DNA of 64,000 nucleotides from Colias croceus (taxonomy: Eukaryota > Arthropoda > Insecta > Lepidoptera > Pieridae), in NCBI RefSeq assembly GCF_905220415.1, contig NC_059546.1, forward strand, positions 3,286,001 to 3,350,000, written 5' to 3'. Below, one piece after another: positions 36,591 through 47,101 of the stretch. The first letter of the stretch is position 1. Each line of letters begins with the position of its first letter. Position numbers and translations under genes: made by a program. Below the pieces are notes generated by a model, which saw nothing but the letters and a program-made list of their open reading frames with translations, was not told where the DNA came from and did no database searches.

Positions 36591-36771
36591 TTATAAATGC
36601 ACTGTTGATAGAATATCATTAAGGAAAGACGAATATTCCGGGAACTCATTTCTATCAGGGTAATTATATTTTAAAAATTTCGTGTCAATTTGACTATTTT
36701 CTTTGCAGCTAGCATCCCTCCATGCCTCTAAATTTGGTCCAGCAATATGCGAACATGGTAGTGGTGTGTTC
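36591..36771 (-). CDS. Peroxidase-like gene, exon 12 (C-terminus and stop)
   Basis: Residues 603-662 and TAA (36593-36591). It opens with W-N-T-P-L-P-C-S-H-I-A (603-613) and ends the domain with L-E-A-W-R-D (617-622), as family members do ('N-x-x-V-x-C-x-x-[IL]-P-x-x-[DN]-L-x-x-W-R'). About 40 residues follow with no recognisable motif. The acceptor TTATTATCCTCAG is strong and restores the phase left by exon 11. Confidence 0.82.
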
Positions 36772-39700
36772 CTGAGGATAATAATAAATATACTTCAATT
36801 GTATAGAAATGCTTATAAGATATACATGGAACAGGAGTAAGATCGATCACTACAGCAGAACGAAAAAAATAAGATAAAAATAATAATTCTATGTTATACG
36901 GTACAGATGTAGCTGTTCTATAAAGTATGGTAACAGGGTTGCCTAGATTATCCCCCATTACTGGGAACGTTGAAATAAATAAGTATAGAGTATAAAATCC
37001 AATTATATCATCACTCATCACGGACTAAATAATAAACATCAAACATAGCAGTTGAATGAAATATTACAGTCAGACGTACCAATGTGTGGTAGCCAACAGC
37101 GCGTGAGGTTGTATGAATTTGATAGCTTCCACGTTGTCACAAGCGAACCGAGCCATGTTAGTTCTCCTGATCTCGCGTAATTGAGCTGAAAAATAACATT
37201 TTATTTCACTTTTAACGCGGCAGTTTTAAATAATTGCGACAGTGTTGCCGGAGTGGAAACCGGTCCGAATGTAAATGTGTTTGAATAAAGATTGTGAAAC
37301 TGTTTGACTTTCCAGTTTTAATTATTGGATTAATGAACGCGCGTGTATTTACGTAACGTTTTCGCTCTTCCTATTGATGGATTCAGTAGCGTTTAATTGC
37401 GCGCTTGTTCATGTTTTGTATAAAATAAATTATTATGAATCAATATTTTACTATCTGTGATTGTAAGTTGGAAACATTTGAAAGTTCGTTGGAAACGGCG
37501 CGAACATTTGAAATAAATAATTGTGCAAATAATTGTTAATGGTACCTAAATATCGATTGTAAAATACGAATACTAACATTCATTTTCTGTAAGTAAGTGA
37601 AAAGCATCAAAACAAGAAAAAGAAAGTACTTACAAAAAGTAAAGCTATGATAATTATCTCCCCTCTCGAACCAGAATCGGTCGGAGAATCTAAATAATTG
37701 TATCTGTTTGACCATAATGCAGAACAGTGTTGGTCCAACGAGCGTGCCTTCGATATTGTTTTCACTCATTATACCAACTAATAGGTCAATGTCGTCCACG
37801 TTGCTGTAGAGTTTCTTTAATATTTCTACTTTCTGAAAACAATAATTAATTATCATAAAGTCCTGTTTTAAAGATTAATTTTTCTTGTTCTTATTTTATC
37901 TTATCCATTATAATAAGGCAACATGCACAATTAAAATATGATCCGAATTTCAATAGGGACAAGCGTAGAAAAGATATTATTTGTAAAAACAACTCTTTTA
38001 ATACATGTCTGTCACATAGATTTTACTATTTTCTTGGGGCATTTTTATACAATAAAATCAATAAGTCTATTTCAATATACTCTCTTAGTACATCAAGGTG
38101 TAAGACGTCCGCGTCGGTATGTAAATGGCTGAAAAACTTAGACTATCAAACATCAGAAAATTTTATTCATACAATGCGGTATTTAATTTAATTATGCTGG
38201 TATAGAAACAATTAGTTCTTCTTCTCACTATGAAATAAATACCTATAGAACTGTGTATGGATTCTGAGGCTTTAAAATGATTTGAGCAAATACACACGTA
38301 AGATCTGTTTATATATAGTTAAGAAATATTAAAAAAATTACAACGATTTGTTGTTTATTGAATTCGTGAAGGGTCACGAACTCATGTCTCTCACAAACAC
38401 TTCTTAAAAAATGTGAAAGTAAATAATATGTTATTATCAACCTTGAAAATGTTTGCCATCGATCGACGTTTTGTTATATGTTGTTTTTGTTGACGCTATT
38501 TTATAACAACAAGCTAAGCTATCGATTCCAAAAAGATTATAGCAATTTAATCTCAGTTCAATCAGATCAAAAATACCTCTCCATCAATAACATCGGTGAG
38601 GTCGTAGAAATCCTTAGCCGCTTTCATTCCACAAAAGTTTCTATATGCATTGTAGCCCTGTAAGCCTAAATCCCGACCTCTTTGTATGTCGAGAGAAACT
38701 TGGTCATGTACTTGTTGATTTGCAGAAACATTCGATATCTGTAAAGGAAATAATGTATAATGCTTTTAAATTGTCTTTTGTTTATCTGTGGCAACTTAGT
38801 TGTTATCAAAACAATAACCTTTTTATCATACGTCTCTCCGGCGCTTTGGAAAAACGTCCCTCGACTGATTTCATCGAATTTCGTATCAACCTCGAGCAGC
38901 TTTAGCAAAGAGTAACTTTCATCCAATTCTATTTCACCAACGTTTTCGTAATTTTCATTATATTTTCTGTAAACAAAAGCACATTCCTGAAATCTCGTTT
39001 TAAGGCTCGGAGATGCTACATCAAGTTTTATTTTTAGCGCCTTTGAAGGGTAAATTTTATTTTAAACGCTCTAAGGCTTTCTCTTTATGTACGAAAACAA
39101 AAATAATGCGGCTTTCATTTCTGAATCCGTAGATCATACTTTGATGCTATTCATTCACATTTTACTTTATACGCCTGTAGCTATTCTAAGTAATTATACT
39201 TTATCGCGGTTTTTATACTTTATGAGGATAATAGAAACTTACTCCACAATAAGATTACACCTTTTATCATTTTCATACGTATATTATTTTATTAGAAAAG
39301 CTACAAACTGTATTCTTACTGGGATATTTAATATAATTTGCCGTACAAAACAGCTAATCGTTTTAAACTATTTTTGTGTGTCACCACTTGGTCCATTTGC
39401 AAATGATTGTAATTTATAATTCGCGTAAAATCACGTAAGAGTAGACTAAAACAAACCGTTTTACCATAATACCGAGATAATTATAACACTACACATTTCT
39501 CTAATAAACCTTACTTACTCAATCTTTCCTCCAAGAAATGTTCTAAAGAACCGCATGGCAATGTCAAATTCAGCGTACACACCAGGCTCCTTTTGTTCAT
39601 CATAAGCTGACACGTGTTCCGCAAAAGTTGATATCAAATCGTAGGTCAACATATTTTGGTAACCTATATAAAAAATGTAGGCTTTATTCGTTTCAAATCA

Positions 39701-42700
39701 TGTTTTTCATTACTTATAAAATGTACTGTATGAAATTCCGGTTTAATAAAAGTGTTTGAGCATTCTCTTTTCATGTTCGTAAATATTTATTATCTAACAA
39801 ATTTGCCGTAGATATCAAATAGGAATGTTCATTGGATTTTATTACATCGTTAAACGAATGAAAATTATACTTGAGATCATTCCTGTGATTTATATTATAA
39901 TTAACTTGCACAATAATTTGTTTTTTATTGCTATTTATCCTGTTTGTAAACATTTCGGTTCATTATGAAATTTTGTTTTAAATGAAATGATAGAATTAGG
40001 TTTCTAAATTATACATACACACGTTTGATAAACCTTTAAATAGGCTATCGATGATGAACATGTCTATGATGACGATGTTGTTAATTTTGTCGATGATGAA
40101 GATGATGACGATGATGGTGATGATGAGGTTGGTTACAATTATGATGATGATGGTAAAATGTGTGAAGTTTACCCAATATCCTCGGAAGGAGTTCATATAA
40201 AAATATATTAGAAGCCGTTGCGATATTGATTTGTCGAGCCACTTTGAACAATCTATCGTCTTTCCAGCAAGGATTCAGTTCTTGTAGAACCTTTGCTAGA
40301 CGATTGTGTTCGCGCATGAAAAATATAACAAAGGTGGTTGTGCGAAGATCTAACGTTGTTTCTTTTGGTAAACCTGTAAAAATATTCATGTTATGACTTA
40401 CAAACTAAATGTCTATTGAACTCCTTATTATTAAAACTGTCTTATTTTGACGATTATTACAGCACGATAAATAGTACTATAACAGTAGATTAAGATATTA
40501 TCCTATCCTATCCTATATGATATTATAAACGCGAAAGATTGTGAGGATGTATGTGTATGTGTATGTAGGTATGTTTGTCACTCTTCCACACAAATATTAC
40601 TGAACCGATTACAATGAAATTTAGCACACATATAGAGGTTAACTTGGATAAACACATAGGATAGGTTTTATCCCGGAAATCCCACGGGAACGGGAACTAT
40701 GCGGATTTTTCTTCTCAAACGCGGGCGAAGCCGCGGGGGGAAAGCTAGTTTATTATACATATATGAGGAAAACGTTACCAATTGTGTAGCAAGTCTCATC
40801 GTTATACAGGAAGCAATCGGTTCCGTTGTTTGCGGGTAGATATCGATTGCCGCGCATCTCCAACTTCAAAGTACCGTTTTTGAATGAACGCAATTCTTTC
40901 ATAGATTGTTCATCCACTCCGTATATTATGGACAAGTCTAAGAGCGGAGTTTGGTAGTTTATCTGAAAGTATTAAAATATTATATAATCCATACTAATAT
41001 TATAAATGCGAAAGTAACTCTGTCTGTCTGTCTGTTACTCAATCACGCCTAAACTACTGAAGCAATTTTCATGAAATTTGGTATGGAGATATTATGATAC
41101 CCGAGAAAGAACATAGGCTACTTTTTACTCCGGGAAATGACGCAATCCCGGAAATACCACGGGAACGGGAACTATGCGGGTTTTTCTTTCAAAACGCGGG
41201 CGAAGCCACGGGCGGAAAGCTAGTAAAAATAAAAATTGATTAATGATACGTTTACTTGTTACGTGAAAGTTTTTTTTGTAGAACTATACCTATCAAACAC
41301 ATTAACTAGGACTAGACTATAGGACTAACAATAGAAAATTTTCACGTTGTGATGAATGAATTGCTACGCGAAGAATTTTTTGCTACTTTATAAATATATC
41401 GTAAAGCATCATTAATGATTATAAATGATATTAAGTTACAGAGATTTTACTCAAAACAAATATCATTTTTATAGATACAGTTTATAAACAACATCATAGC
41501 TTAACAATGGATATCAAACACACATCGCGTCAATCGTCAATTATAAAATAATTTGATTTCAAGCAGCCAATTTTCATACTTCCAAACAAAGAGTTCCGAG
41601 ACGCTACTTGTCTCAACGGATCGACATTCTGAAATCACCGTATTAATACTTCGAGACCAACTGAATCATACCTGCGCGGGGACCGCGTCCTGTGTACACC
41701 CTAGGTCTTGGAAAGTTTCCGCTCTAGAGAAGTTAAGACAGTCTATTCCTTTGAGATAAGGGTCGTTTTCCACGTGTATTGGGAGACAACGCGGGTCCTG
41801 TTCGCCGTCTACGGTACAACAATTCTGTCGTTTCTTGAGGTAGTCCACTGGAAGGTAAACTTGGGATAAAGTTTTAAAGTCCATTCGTACTTGTCAGCTT
41901 TTGTTAACAATCGTTTAGTGTTTTAATTGAAATAGGGTTGTCGGATCTGCGAGTGATACTTTACGTTAATAATCTATACTGCTTTTGGAAACATTATTTA
42001 GGTATGAAGATGACTATGGTGCTAACTGCTAAGTGCATGAAATAGTTTTAAATATTTTGTTTATAAAGTGTCTGATATTTTTGTCATAAAAAAAAAAAAA
42101 ATTCTTGTAGAAAAATCGAGATGATTGTATAGGTAACGGGTAAATTGTTTACAAATTCAAATAAGAGTGTTAAGTAATTCATTTTTCTTGCGAATGTTTA
42201 TATTACGAATTTATAATGCGAAGATAATAAATAATATTCTTATAAAATAAAAATTTCCTTTTCAGAGTAATAATTATTCCAAATGTAATTACACAAACAA
42301 GAGCTATTGTGAATTTCCCATGAACATAATATTTTTTTTATCCATCAGTTTTTTGTGCTCTTTATAAGAGAGTTCATAAAAGTTTAAATTTACGTGGAAA
42401 TAATTATTAAAAGAAATTAAAAACTCGGTACAGAAAATGCTTTCAGATTTGTTTGTTTTTAATAAAAACTACTTTCCAACAATGCATACAAGGGAAAGAT
42501 TGTAACATTGCATTTTCTGTTTTTCTATGAACTAGATAGAGTGCCTTAGGCGCTTCTGAATATATATAGTGAATATAAAATAATTTCACTATATTCTTGT
42601 TAAAATAAAAATAAATATTAAAAACTATGATAGAACTAAACCTACTTAAAATTATGATAGAATTAAAATAAGAACTAATCTAACTATATACCTACTATCC

Positions 42701-45700
42701 CTACTATTAATATTATAAATGCGAAAGTAACTCTGTCTGTCTGTCTGTCTGTTACGCTTAAACCTCTCAACCGATTTTGATGCAATTTGGCACAGACAAT
42801 CTTTAGACCCTGAGAAAGAAATGGGCTACCTTTTAATGCGAAATACGTACCACGGGCGAAGCCGGGGCGAACCGCTAGTATACAATAAAATATGTTCGGT
42901 AAATTACTGAAATAACTGCTATTATTATATATGATTGAGGTATGATTTCGTGTACTTACAGTTGATCCGTGATCTTTCTACATCTTAATCTCTGTATATA
43001 AATATTATATGTAGTATAATGTTTCGTATTTGTATACTAAGAACTCATTCTCTTTAACTATTATTTTCCATACTTACAGGGTCCATTCAAGGCGCTGACA
43101 TCCTTCCGTATTAACTCCAAAAAATGAAAAGTGGCTACGTTAAACAGGTTTTTGTCCTGCAAGTAGCTCGTAGTTGGTTTAAGGCTGGTCCGCACAGTTC
43201 TGGCGGATGGAAGCGGTTTACCATCTTTGCTTTTGCGTATTTCATGTTCTAAAAGAAGAAGTTACATTAGATAATTTGGTATTTATGTCAATATACATAT
43301 AAACCGTAGTAAATCGTACACCGAAGTACCTAGTTGTGAAATTTTAGAGCGAGTGTTCATTTCTTTATATAATAAGAATAATTATATATAATAAGAAAAC
43401 TTTCAATACCTAAGAGTTTGACGGAAATTGTATTTTTGGTTTTAATAAGTACCTAGATAATAAATAGGTGGAATAAAGTAAAGGTTGCGTTGCTTACAAT
43501 TTTTATTCAAAATTAAATCATTTGTAATTTAAAAACTTAAATTTGTCGTCTCATGAAAATGTTTGCTCTTACCGACACCACAGATTATTAATTTCACCAT
43601 CCTGGCTGGTAAAAAAAGACGAATGCAATACCTAAATCTAAATTAAAACCTCAAAGTCAGTGGATTTAATTTTCAAATCCAAATTATATTAAGATGCTCA
43701 TGCAATTTCAGATTTCATATTTCTGATGTGAGAAAAAAAATAATTAAACTTTTCATATTTTGTTTCGCATTGCAATTCGTTCAAAAAAACATAGTGCTTT
43801 ATTTTATCTGTATAATCAGATAGTGTGAATACTCATAAATTAATTATTTATAACTAAAGAGATTAAAACAAATAGCGTTCAATACATTTTAATGTTATTA
43901 TAATATTCCATGCAGTAATTTACATCGGGTGTATGAAAACCATGAACGCAGCGGTATGAAAAAGTAATTAATATAATGTGTGATAATTTACAATATTGGG
44001 CGGCGGTTTTAAGCTTAATCCTTTTGGATTGATGATGTGGTGGACCAAAACAAGAACTGACTAGTTTTAAATTTAATTTGGAAAGAAAAATATTGCGGTG
44101 GAGTTGAACGTTGGTTAATTAAATGAGGTGATTAAAGTATGTATTTGTATGCCACTTTTAAATGTATTTTGTTGTTTAGCGCGATTGTTTCTCAAGTTTC
44201 CAAATATACATGCATATGAGCAAATTTTATATCATTATAATTTACATACGTTTCTGTAAGCAAGCATCGGAAGAAGAAATAACCCTGAATTTTTGGAATT
44301 TCATCACTACATAGGTGATATGTTATTCGATTTCCTAGCCCAATGGACGTATAAAAAATAAGAATTAACCTGTGATTGACTTTACTAGATACACTTTTTC
44401 ACTGATCCTTTTTTCCTGGTACATTTCAAAATTATTTAAGAAATATTGAAAGAAAGAAAGAAAGAAAGAAAATACATTTATTTGTACCGATGCACATTAA
44501 TACATAAAAAATAAATAAAATTAACTTATAACTAGTTACAACGGCACAAAATGGATAATATCCACTCAGTGGTTTGAGAATCTAAGGACATATAAGACAC
44601 TTAGATTCTCCACTGATTTTCAGTGGACACCATATTGACTTTAAAGAAGTAAATGATATGCATATAAAAGTTATAACATAGCAACCACGTGCACGAATTT
44701 GTGAGCCATAAATAGTAATAAATAAGTCACGTTGTAGAAAATATTGATCATTTATTTTCCTCTCCCTATTACAAGTCCGGAGTTTGTGTCAAACTTATTG
44801 CCAAGTAATTATAGTACTTTTTTTTAACTTAATTGAGCTTTGATGTTTTTAAGAGTATTCGCAATAGCAAATAAATATTTTTTTTTATAGAAAACTGAAA
44901 ACCGCTGTCAAATTATCAGAACTGAACAGAACTTAATTTAAATGGAGCCACATGGCAGGCACCTGATTACAAATAAAAAAATAATTATCAAAATTTGTTT
45001 ACCCAGTCGAAAGTTACGGTAACAAACCCAAAAAAATACAGTTAAATGGAGAGCCTCCTTCTTGTTATGACGTCGGTTGAAAAAGGCAAATAAACATGAA
45101 TACGGGCAGAGGATTCGTTCTGAAACGTAAAACTATAAAGGAAACCAAGTTTTTTTACACCCGTATTTGCATATTATGTTTGCATCATAGTCATAGCCTA
45201 GAGTTTAATTTTTATTTAATTTTTTTTTACACGGCTATTTTGTCTTTTTCGATAGTCATCATTTATACGGTTTCCTATTGTAATTAACCACCATCCTAGA
45301 CTGATTTTCATGAAAATAAATAACACTTTACTTTTATCATTCTATCAAAATTCACGTAAATCCGTTCACTACGTGATGCGTGAAAACGTAACAAATAGAG
45401 AAAGAGAGATATTCATTTTTATAAGATAACAATGGATTTGATGGGTGTAAAATGGAGCAGTTATTCCCGTTTCAGTTTACGCACGTACCGCAATATTCAC
45501 TGTTTGGTTGCTCTTTCATAAAACTATTTTTCGTTTTGGTTGATATTTATTATACATAACGTAACAGCGATTATAATGTTAAGGCTATATGTTATGGGAC
45601 TATAGTATTGTTGATTTAGTGATTATATGCGACATGGGCGTCCAATTTTTTTATTTTTTCTTAATTTAAATCATCCTCACTGCTATCATCGGCAGAGGAA

Positions 45701-47014
45701 ATATATCATTAGAAATCGGGCATGCCGAGAAACCGAAAATACTATATATTCAATAAAAAAAACCTGCTTGATAAAGTTGTTTCACGCTATTATTTTCCGA
45801 ACGTCTTATTATATAGGATGTGTTTCATCAGTAATATCTAAACTATTTTAGATCTATATTTATCATGGTCATCATGAACAATAATAATTTCATTCGATTG
45901 TCATACAAAATAAAGTACTGTAGAGTGTAGACTAGACTGCATTTTGCTGCTGCATTATTTAGGTACTGCATAGTCATTGTTCATTTATACGAACGGCAAA
46001 TATCACAGTCTGTTACGAATAAAACTCCATAATATATTACTAGATACTAAAATAAATAGATATATTATACTCTATAAAACTCTAAAATAAATAAACAGAT
46101 ACTCACGATTAGCATATACCGGTGGTAGCAGTCGTAAGTACGGTCGCCTAGCTGCGCCAGACGCGGGTCGCTTGTAATTGTTACATGTACCGCTTACTCT
46201 GCTGACCTCGTGGGCGGCACAGGGTGCAATGTCTATGGAGCATTTGCTACAAAATTTTTGCTATGTTACATTAAGAAGTTTTCCCCTGTTATAATAGTTA
46301 TAAGTTTTTATGGGTAATGAGATTTTCGATGGTGATGCGATTTCATAAGTAAGGTAGACTCTAGAATTTTAGGTTATCCTTTTATATAATACTTATGATG
46401 TATTTTTAATCAAATAAGCTTTACTATAGGCTTTGATTACTGGAATTTTTCACTTAATATTAAGAATCGCTCTGTGGGCTTAAATTCTAACGAGCTTTAA
46501 ACTATTCATCTATAGACATCGTGATAAAATATTCATTGGAAATCTGTGCAGTGGAAAATGAAAATAACCTTATTTGTATTATCACGATACGTTTAGGAGT
46601 GCATTCTGAAATCTGCGTGTGAAGACGACCCACTGTCACATATGAGTAAATAGACTGATGTGCAATTTTATGCGAAATGTAAGGTGGGTAAAAAATTTTT
46701 TGCAAACGCTCCTGTGGAATAACCACAAATCCTCAGCATTAGATGAAATCATAACAAATGATATGTAAATATACAAATGTACAACAATAACCGAAGCTCA
46801 AAGCATAAAAAAATCAAGGCTACATCAACTTATATTGGCTAATAAAGTGAAAACATAAAAAAGTAATAAGGAATACTCACTCCGCGTATTTTTTTATACG
46901 AAGTTCCTTCGCGTGCGGCTCGTCAAATTTCTTTCCGCTATACCTGTCAAACAGATCACCGTTCACGTGCAAAAATATCGATATAAAAACGAAAACTCCG
47001 AGTAAATTATTCAT
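36591..47014 (-). CDS. Secreted haem-peroxidase-family protein lacking the haem-site residues (12 exons, 662 aa)
   Basis: Minus-strand gene assembled from twelve exons: 46881-47014, 46107-46246, 43078-43248, 41672-41889, 40779-40962, 40173-40373, 39519-39663, 38819-38966, 38577-38738, 37634-37832, 37080-37185 and 36591-36771. All junctions are GT-AG, phases agree, and the sum is 1989 nt. Family marks in order: signal peptide (1-19), CNN (about 62), LLPP, KPLPSAR (102-108), CC (172-173), YGVDE (235-239), REHNR (303-307), IQRGRD (465-470), VDDIDL (513-518), GPTLFC (534-539), DRFW (552-555), EIRR and ACDN (582-585), and AWRD (619-622). The family normally carries two haem-contacting histidines, a distal Arg and haem-ester Asp/Glu; here these positions read K140, R390, K286, R139 and T289. 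Residues aligned to the calcium site persist. Two NGT and one NVS sequon fit secretion. I infer a secreted, non-enzymatic or altered peroxidase fold. Absence of stops and frameshifts argues against a pseudogene. Nearest named relatives would be chorion peroxidase-like proteins. Confidence 0.88.
37080..37185 (-). CDS. Peroxidase-like gene, exon 11
   Basis: Residues 568-602. S-Q-L-R-E-I-R-R-T-N-M-A-R (568-580), A-C-D-N (582-585) and I-Q-P (592-594) match the family's 'x-Q-L-x-E-I-R-K-x-[ST]-[LM]-A-R-[IV]-[IL]-C-D-N...I-Q'. The acceptor is TTTTTCAG and the donor GTACGT, phase 2. Confidence 0.87.
37634..37832 (-). CDS. Peroxidase-like gene, exon 10 (VDDIDL and DRFW)
   Basis: Residues 502-567. 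It contains L-Y-S-N-V-D-D-I-D-L (509-518), G-T-L-V-G-P-T-L-F-C-I-M (530-541) and F-S-D-R-F-W-F-E (550-557), matching the family's 'L-Y-x-x-V-D-D-I-D-L', 'G-x-x-x-G-P-T-x-x-C' and 'G-D-R-F-W-[YF]-E' blocks. The acceptor is TTGTTTTCAG and the donor GTAAGT, phase 1. Confidence 0.9.
38577..38738 (-). CDS. Peroxidase-like gene, exon 9 (RGRD block)
   Basis: Residues 448-501. It contains L-D-I-Q-R-G-R-D-L-G-L-Q-G-Y-N-A-Y-R-N-F-C-G, one of the most recognisable blocks of the family (usual form N-[IM]-Q-R-x-R-D-H-G-L-P-G-Y-N). The otherwise near-invariant His of RDHG is L471 here. The acceptor is CTTTACAG and the donor GTATTT after GAG, phase 0 on both sides. Confidence 0.88.
38819..38966 (-). CDS. 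Peroxidase-like gene, exon 8
   Basis: Residues 398-447. It covers the acidic variable stretch (E-N-V-G-E-I-E-L-D-E) and I-S-R-G-T-F-F-Q-S-A (431-440), which aligns with the family's 'I-L-R-G-L-x-x-Q-P-A'. The acceptor is GTTTACAG. The donor is the weak AAG|GTTATT (38818 side), chosen because it is the one that leaves phase 0 for exon 9; a nearby GTATGA would break the frame. The intron to exon 9 is only 80 nt. Confidence 0.75.
39519..39663 (-). CDS. Peroxidase-like gene, exon 7 (altered proximal site)
   Basis: Residues 350-397. It contains Y-D-x-x-x-x-P-G-V-Y-A-E-F (370-382), the family's 'Y-D-x-x-x-x-P-x-I-x-N-E-F' block. The next helix, normally A-F-R-[FY]-G-H-[ST]-L, reads A-M-R-F-F-R-T-F-L (385-393), so the proximal haem-ligand His is R390. 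The acceptor is TATATAG and the donor GTAAGT, phase 2. Confidence 0.85.
40050..40155. repeat. GAT-rich trinucleotide repeat in intron 6
   Basis: An impure run of GATGAT/GACGAT units lies directly downstream (minus sense) of exon 6. The run creates a spurious His-rich continuation of the exon 6 frame that is not part of the protein. Confidence 0.7.
40173..40373 (-). CDS. Peroxidase-like gene, exon 6 (REHNR helix)
   Basis: Residues 283-349. The loop that in active enzymes reads G-D-x-R-x-x-E reads G-L-P-K-E-T-T here (283-289), so the distal Arg is K286 and the ester Glu is T289. F-M-R-E-H-N-R-L-A (301-309), N-P-C-W-K-D-D-R-L-F (316-325) and E-L-L-P-R-I-L-G (343-350) are strongly family-like. 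The acceptor is TTTTTACAG and the donor GTAAAC, phase 1. Confidence 0.88.
40511..40748 (+). mobile_element. Non-autonomous Helitron-like copy in intron 5
   Basis: Starts TC after A and ends CTAG before T, with a GC-rich hairpin (GCGGGCGAAGCCGC) just inside the 3' end. These are the terminal features of Helitrons. It is the 'A' subtype, containing AAACGCGAAAG near the 5' end and CGGGAACGGGAACTATGCGG near the 3' end. It is oriented antisense to the gene. Confidence 0.65.
40779..40962 (-). CDS. Peroxidase-like gene, exon 5 (calcium loop)
   Basis: Residues 222-282. T226, L228, D230 and S232 have the spacing of the calcium-binding loop T-x-F-x-D-x-S, followed by I-I-Y-G-V-D-E (233-239; family S-x-[VI]-Y-G-S-x-[DE]). 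Two NGT sequons (N250, N267) are present. The exon ends just after the conserved Cys that precedes the distal-Arg loop. The acceptor is ACTTTCAG and the donor GTAACG, phase 1. Confidence 0.85.
40988..41223 (+). mobile_element. Non-autonomous Helitron-like copy in intron 4
   Basis: 236 bp, 5' TCC and 3' CTAG, flanked by A and T. Subtype A with a TCTG/TCTGTCTG microsatellite near the 5' end and the GGGCGAAGCC hairpin before the 3' end. It is close in sequence to the copies at 52713-52959 and 42698-42878 (5' half). Confidence 0.68.
41672..41889 (-). CDS. Peroxidase-like gene, exon 4 (CC and CLPI block)
   Basis: Residues 149-221. It contains the adjacent cysteines C172-C173, then DPRCLPIHVENDPYL and a downstream C-L-N-F-S-R, matching the family pattern CC...C-x-P-I-x-[IV]-x-x-x-D-P-x-[YF]...C-[ML]-x-F-x-R-S. 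The donor is GTATGA after CAG, phase 0. The acceptor (GACAAG, 41890 side) lacks a good pyrimidine tract, so the first few residues (L149-R150) are the least certain of this exon. Confidence 0.82.
42698..42878 (+). mobile_element. Non-autonomous Helitron-like copy in intron 3
   Basis: 5' TCC and 3' CTAG between A and T. The 5' half is subtype A (AAATGCGAAAGTAACTCTG), while the 3' end is the CGGGCGAAGCCGGGGCG form shared with subtypes C and D, so the copy looks like a mosaic. Confidence 0.65.
43078..43248 (-). CDS. Peroxidase-like gene, exon 3 (altered distal haem region)
   Basis: Residues 92-148. KPLPSAR (102-108) is the conserved family block. The following distal helix, normally W-G-Q-F-[LI]-D-H-D-[IL], reads F-L-E-L-I-R-K-D-V-S here (133-143), so the ester-forming Asp is R139 and the distal His is K140. 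The calcium-ligand Asp is kept as D141. The acceptor is TTCTTTTAG and the donor GTAAGT, phase 1. Confidence 0.85.
44441..44650 (-). repeat. Retroelement 3' fragment with GAAA tail in intron 2
   Basis: A (GAAA)n run is followed by ATACATTTATTTGTACC and further complex sequence. This has the look of a retroposon tail read backwards. It contains the internal inverted pair around AGAATCTAAG/CTTAGATTCT (about 44578-44609). No coding remnant seen. Confidence 0.4.
46107..46246 (-). CDS. Peroxidase-like gene, exon 2
   Basis: Residues 45-91. It contains CAAHEVSRVSGTCNNYKRP, matching the N-terminal family pattern C-R-x-x-x-G-x-C-N-N-x-x-x-P, followed by GAARRPYLRLLPPVYAN, the usual 'G-A-A-x-x-P-x-x-R-L-L-P-P-x-Y' stretch. 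The acceptor is TTTTGTAG and the donor GTGAGT, phase 1. The match fixes the reading frame and strand of the whole gene. Confidence 0.85.
46881..47014 (-). CDS. Peroxidase-like gene, exon 1 (start and signal peptide)
   Basis: Encodes residues 1-44 plus two bases. The chosen Met at 47014 begins a textbook signal peptide: MNN, a hydrophobic run LLGVFVFISIFL, then HVNG before the mature DLFDRY. The frame stays open upstream with Met codons at 47065 and 47101, but those would put about 29 residues ahead of the signal peptide and lie at or above the likely transcription start. The donor is GTGAGT (46880-46875), phase 2. Confidence 0.82.
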
Positions 47015-47051
47015 TTTTCCCTCTATAACTTGTTCAAGCGAACCTCTGGAA

Positions 47052-47083
47052 TCAACTGATTTCATGATCAGAAAATTATACGC
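47052..47083 (-). promoter_or_regulatory. Possible initiator of the peroxidase-like gene
   Basis: On the minus strand ATCAGTTG occurs around 47059-47052, matching the arthropod initiator TCAGTT, about 40 nt before the chosen Met. A TATAAT-like string lies about 23 nt further upstream (47080). If this is the start, the upstream in-frame Met codons at 47065 and 47101 are not in the mRNA. Short motifs only. Confidence 0.3.
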
Positions 47084-47101
47084 AAAATCGATATGTTTCA
47101 T

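Noticed and set aside
36467..36649. Alternative last exon of the peroxidase-like gene (frame ending N-E-I-L-D-G)
   Set aside because: Its possible acceptors do not fit the phase left by exon 11, whereas 36591-36771 fits phase, has a strong acceptor and carries the expected C-terminal P-C and AWRD pattern.
39087..39419. 110-codon frame inside intron 7 on the opposite strand
   Set aside because: Non-conserved hydrophobic composition; lies in an intron and has no support.
40081..40200. His-rich protein segment continuing exon 6
   Set aside because: It is the read-through of a GAT microsatellite beyond the donor GTAAAC; the peroxidase match stops at the splice site and resumes in exon 7.
47015..47101. 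Upstream Met codons at 47101 and 47065 as start of the peroxidase-like protein
   Set aside because: They would bury the signal peptide behind about 13-29 polar residues and lie at or upstream of the likely initiator TCAGTT.
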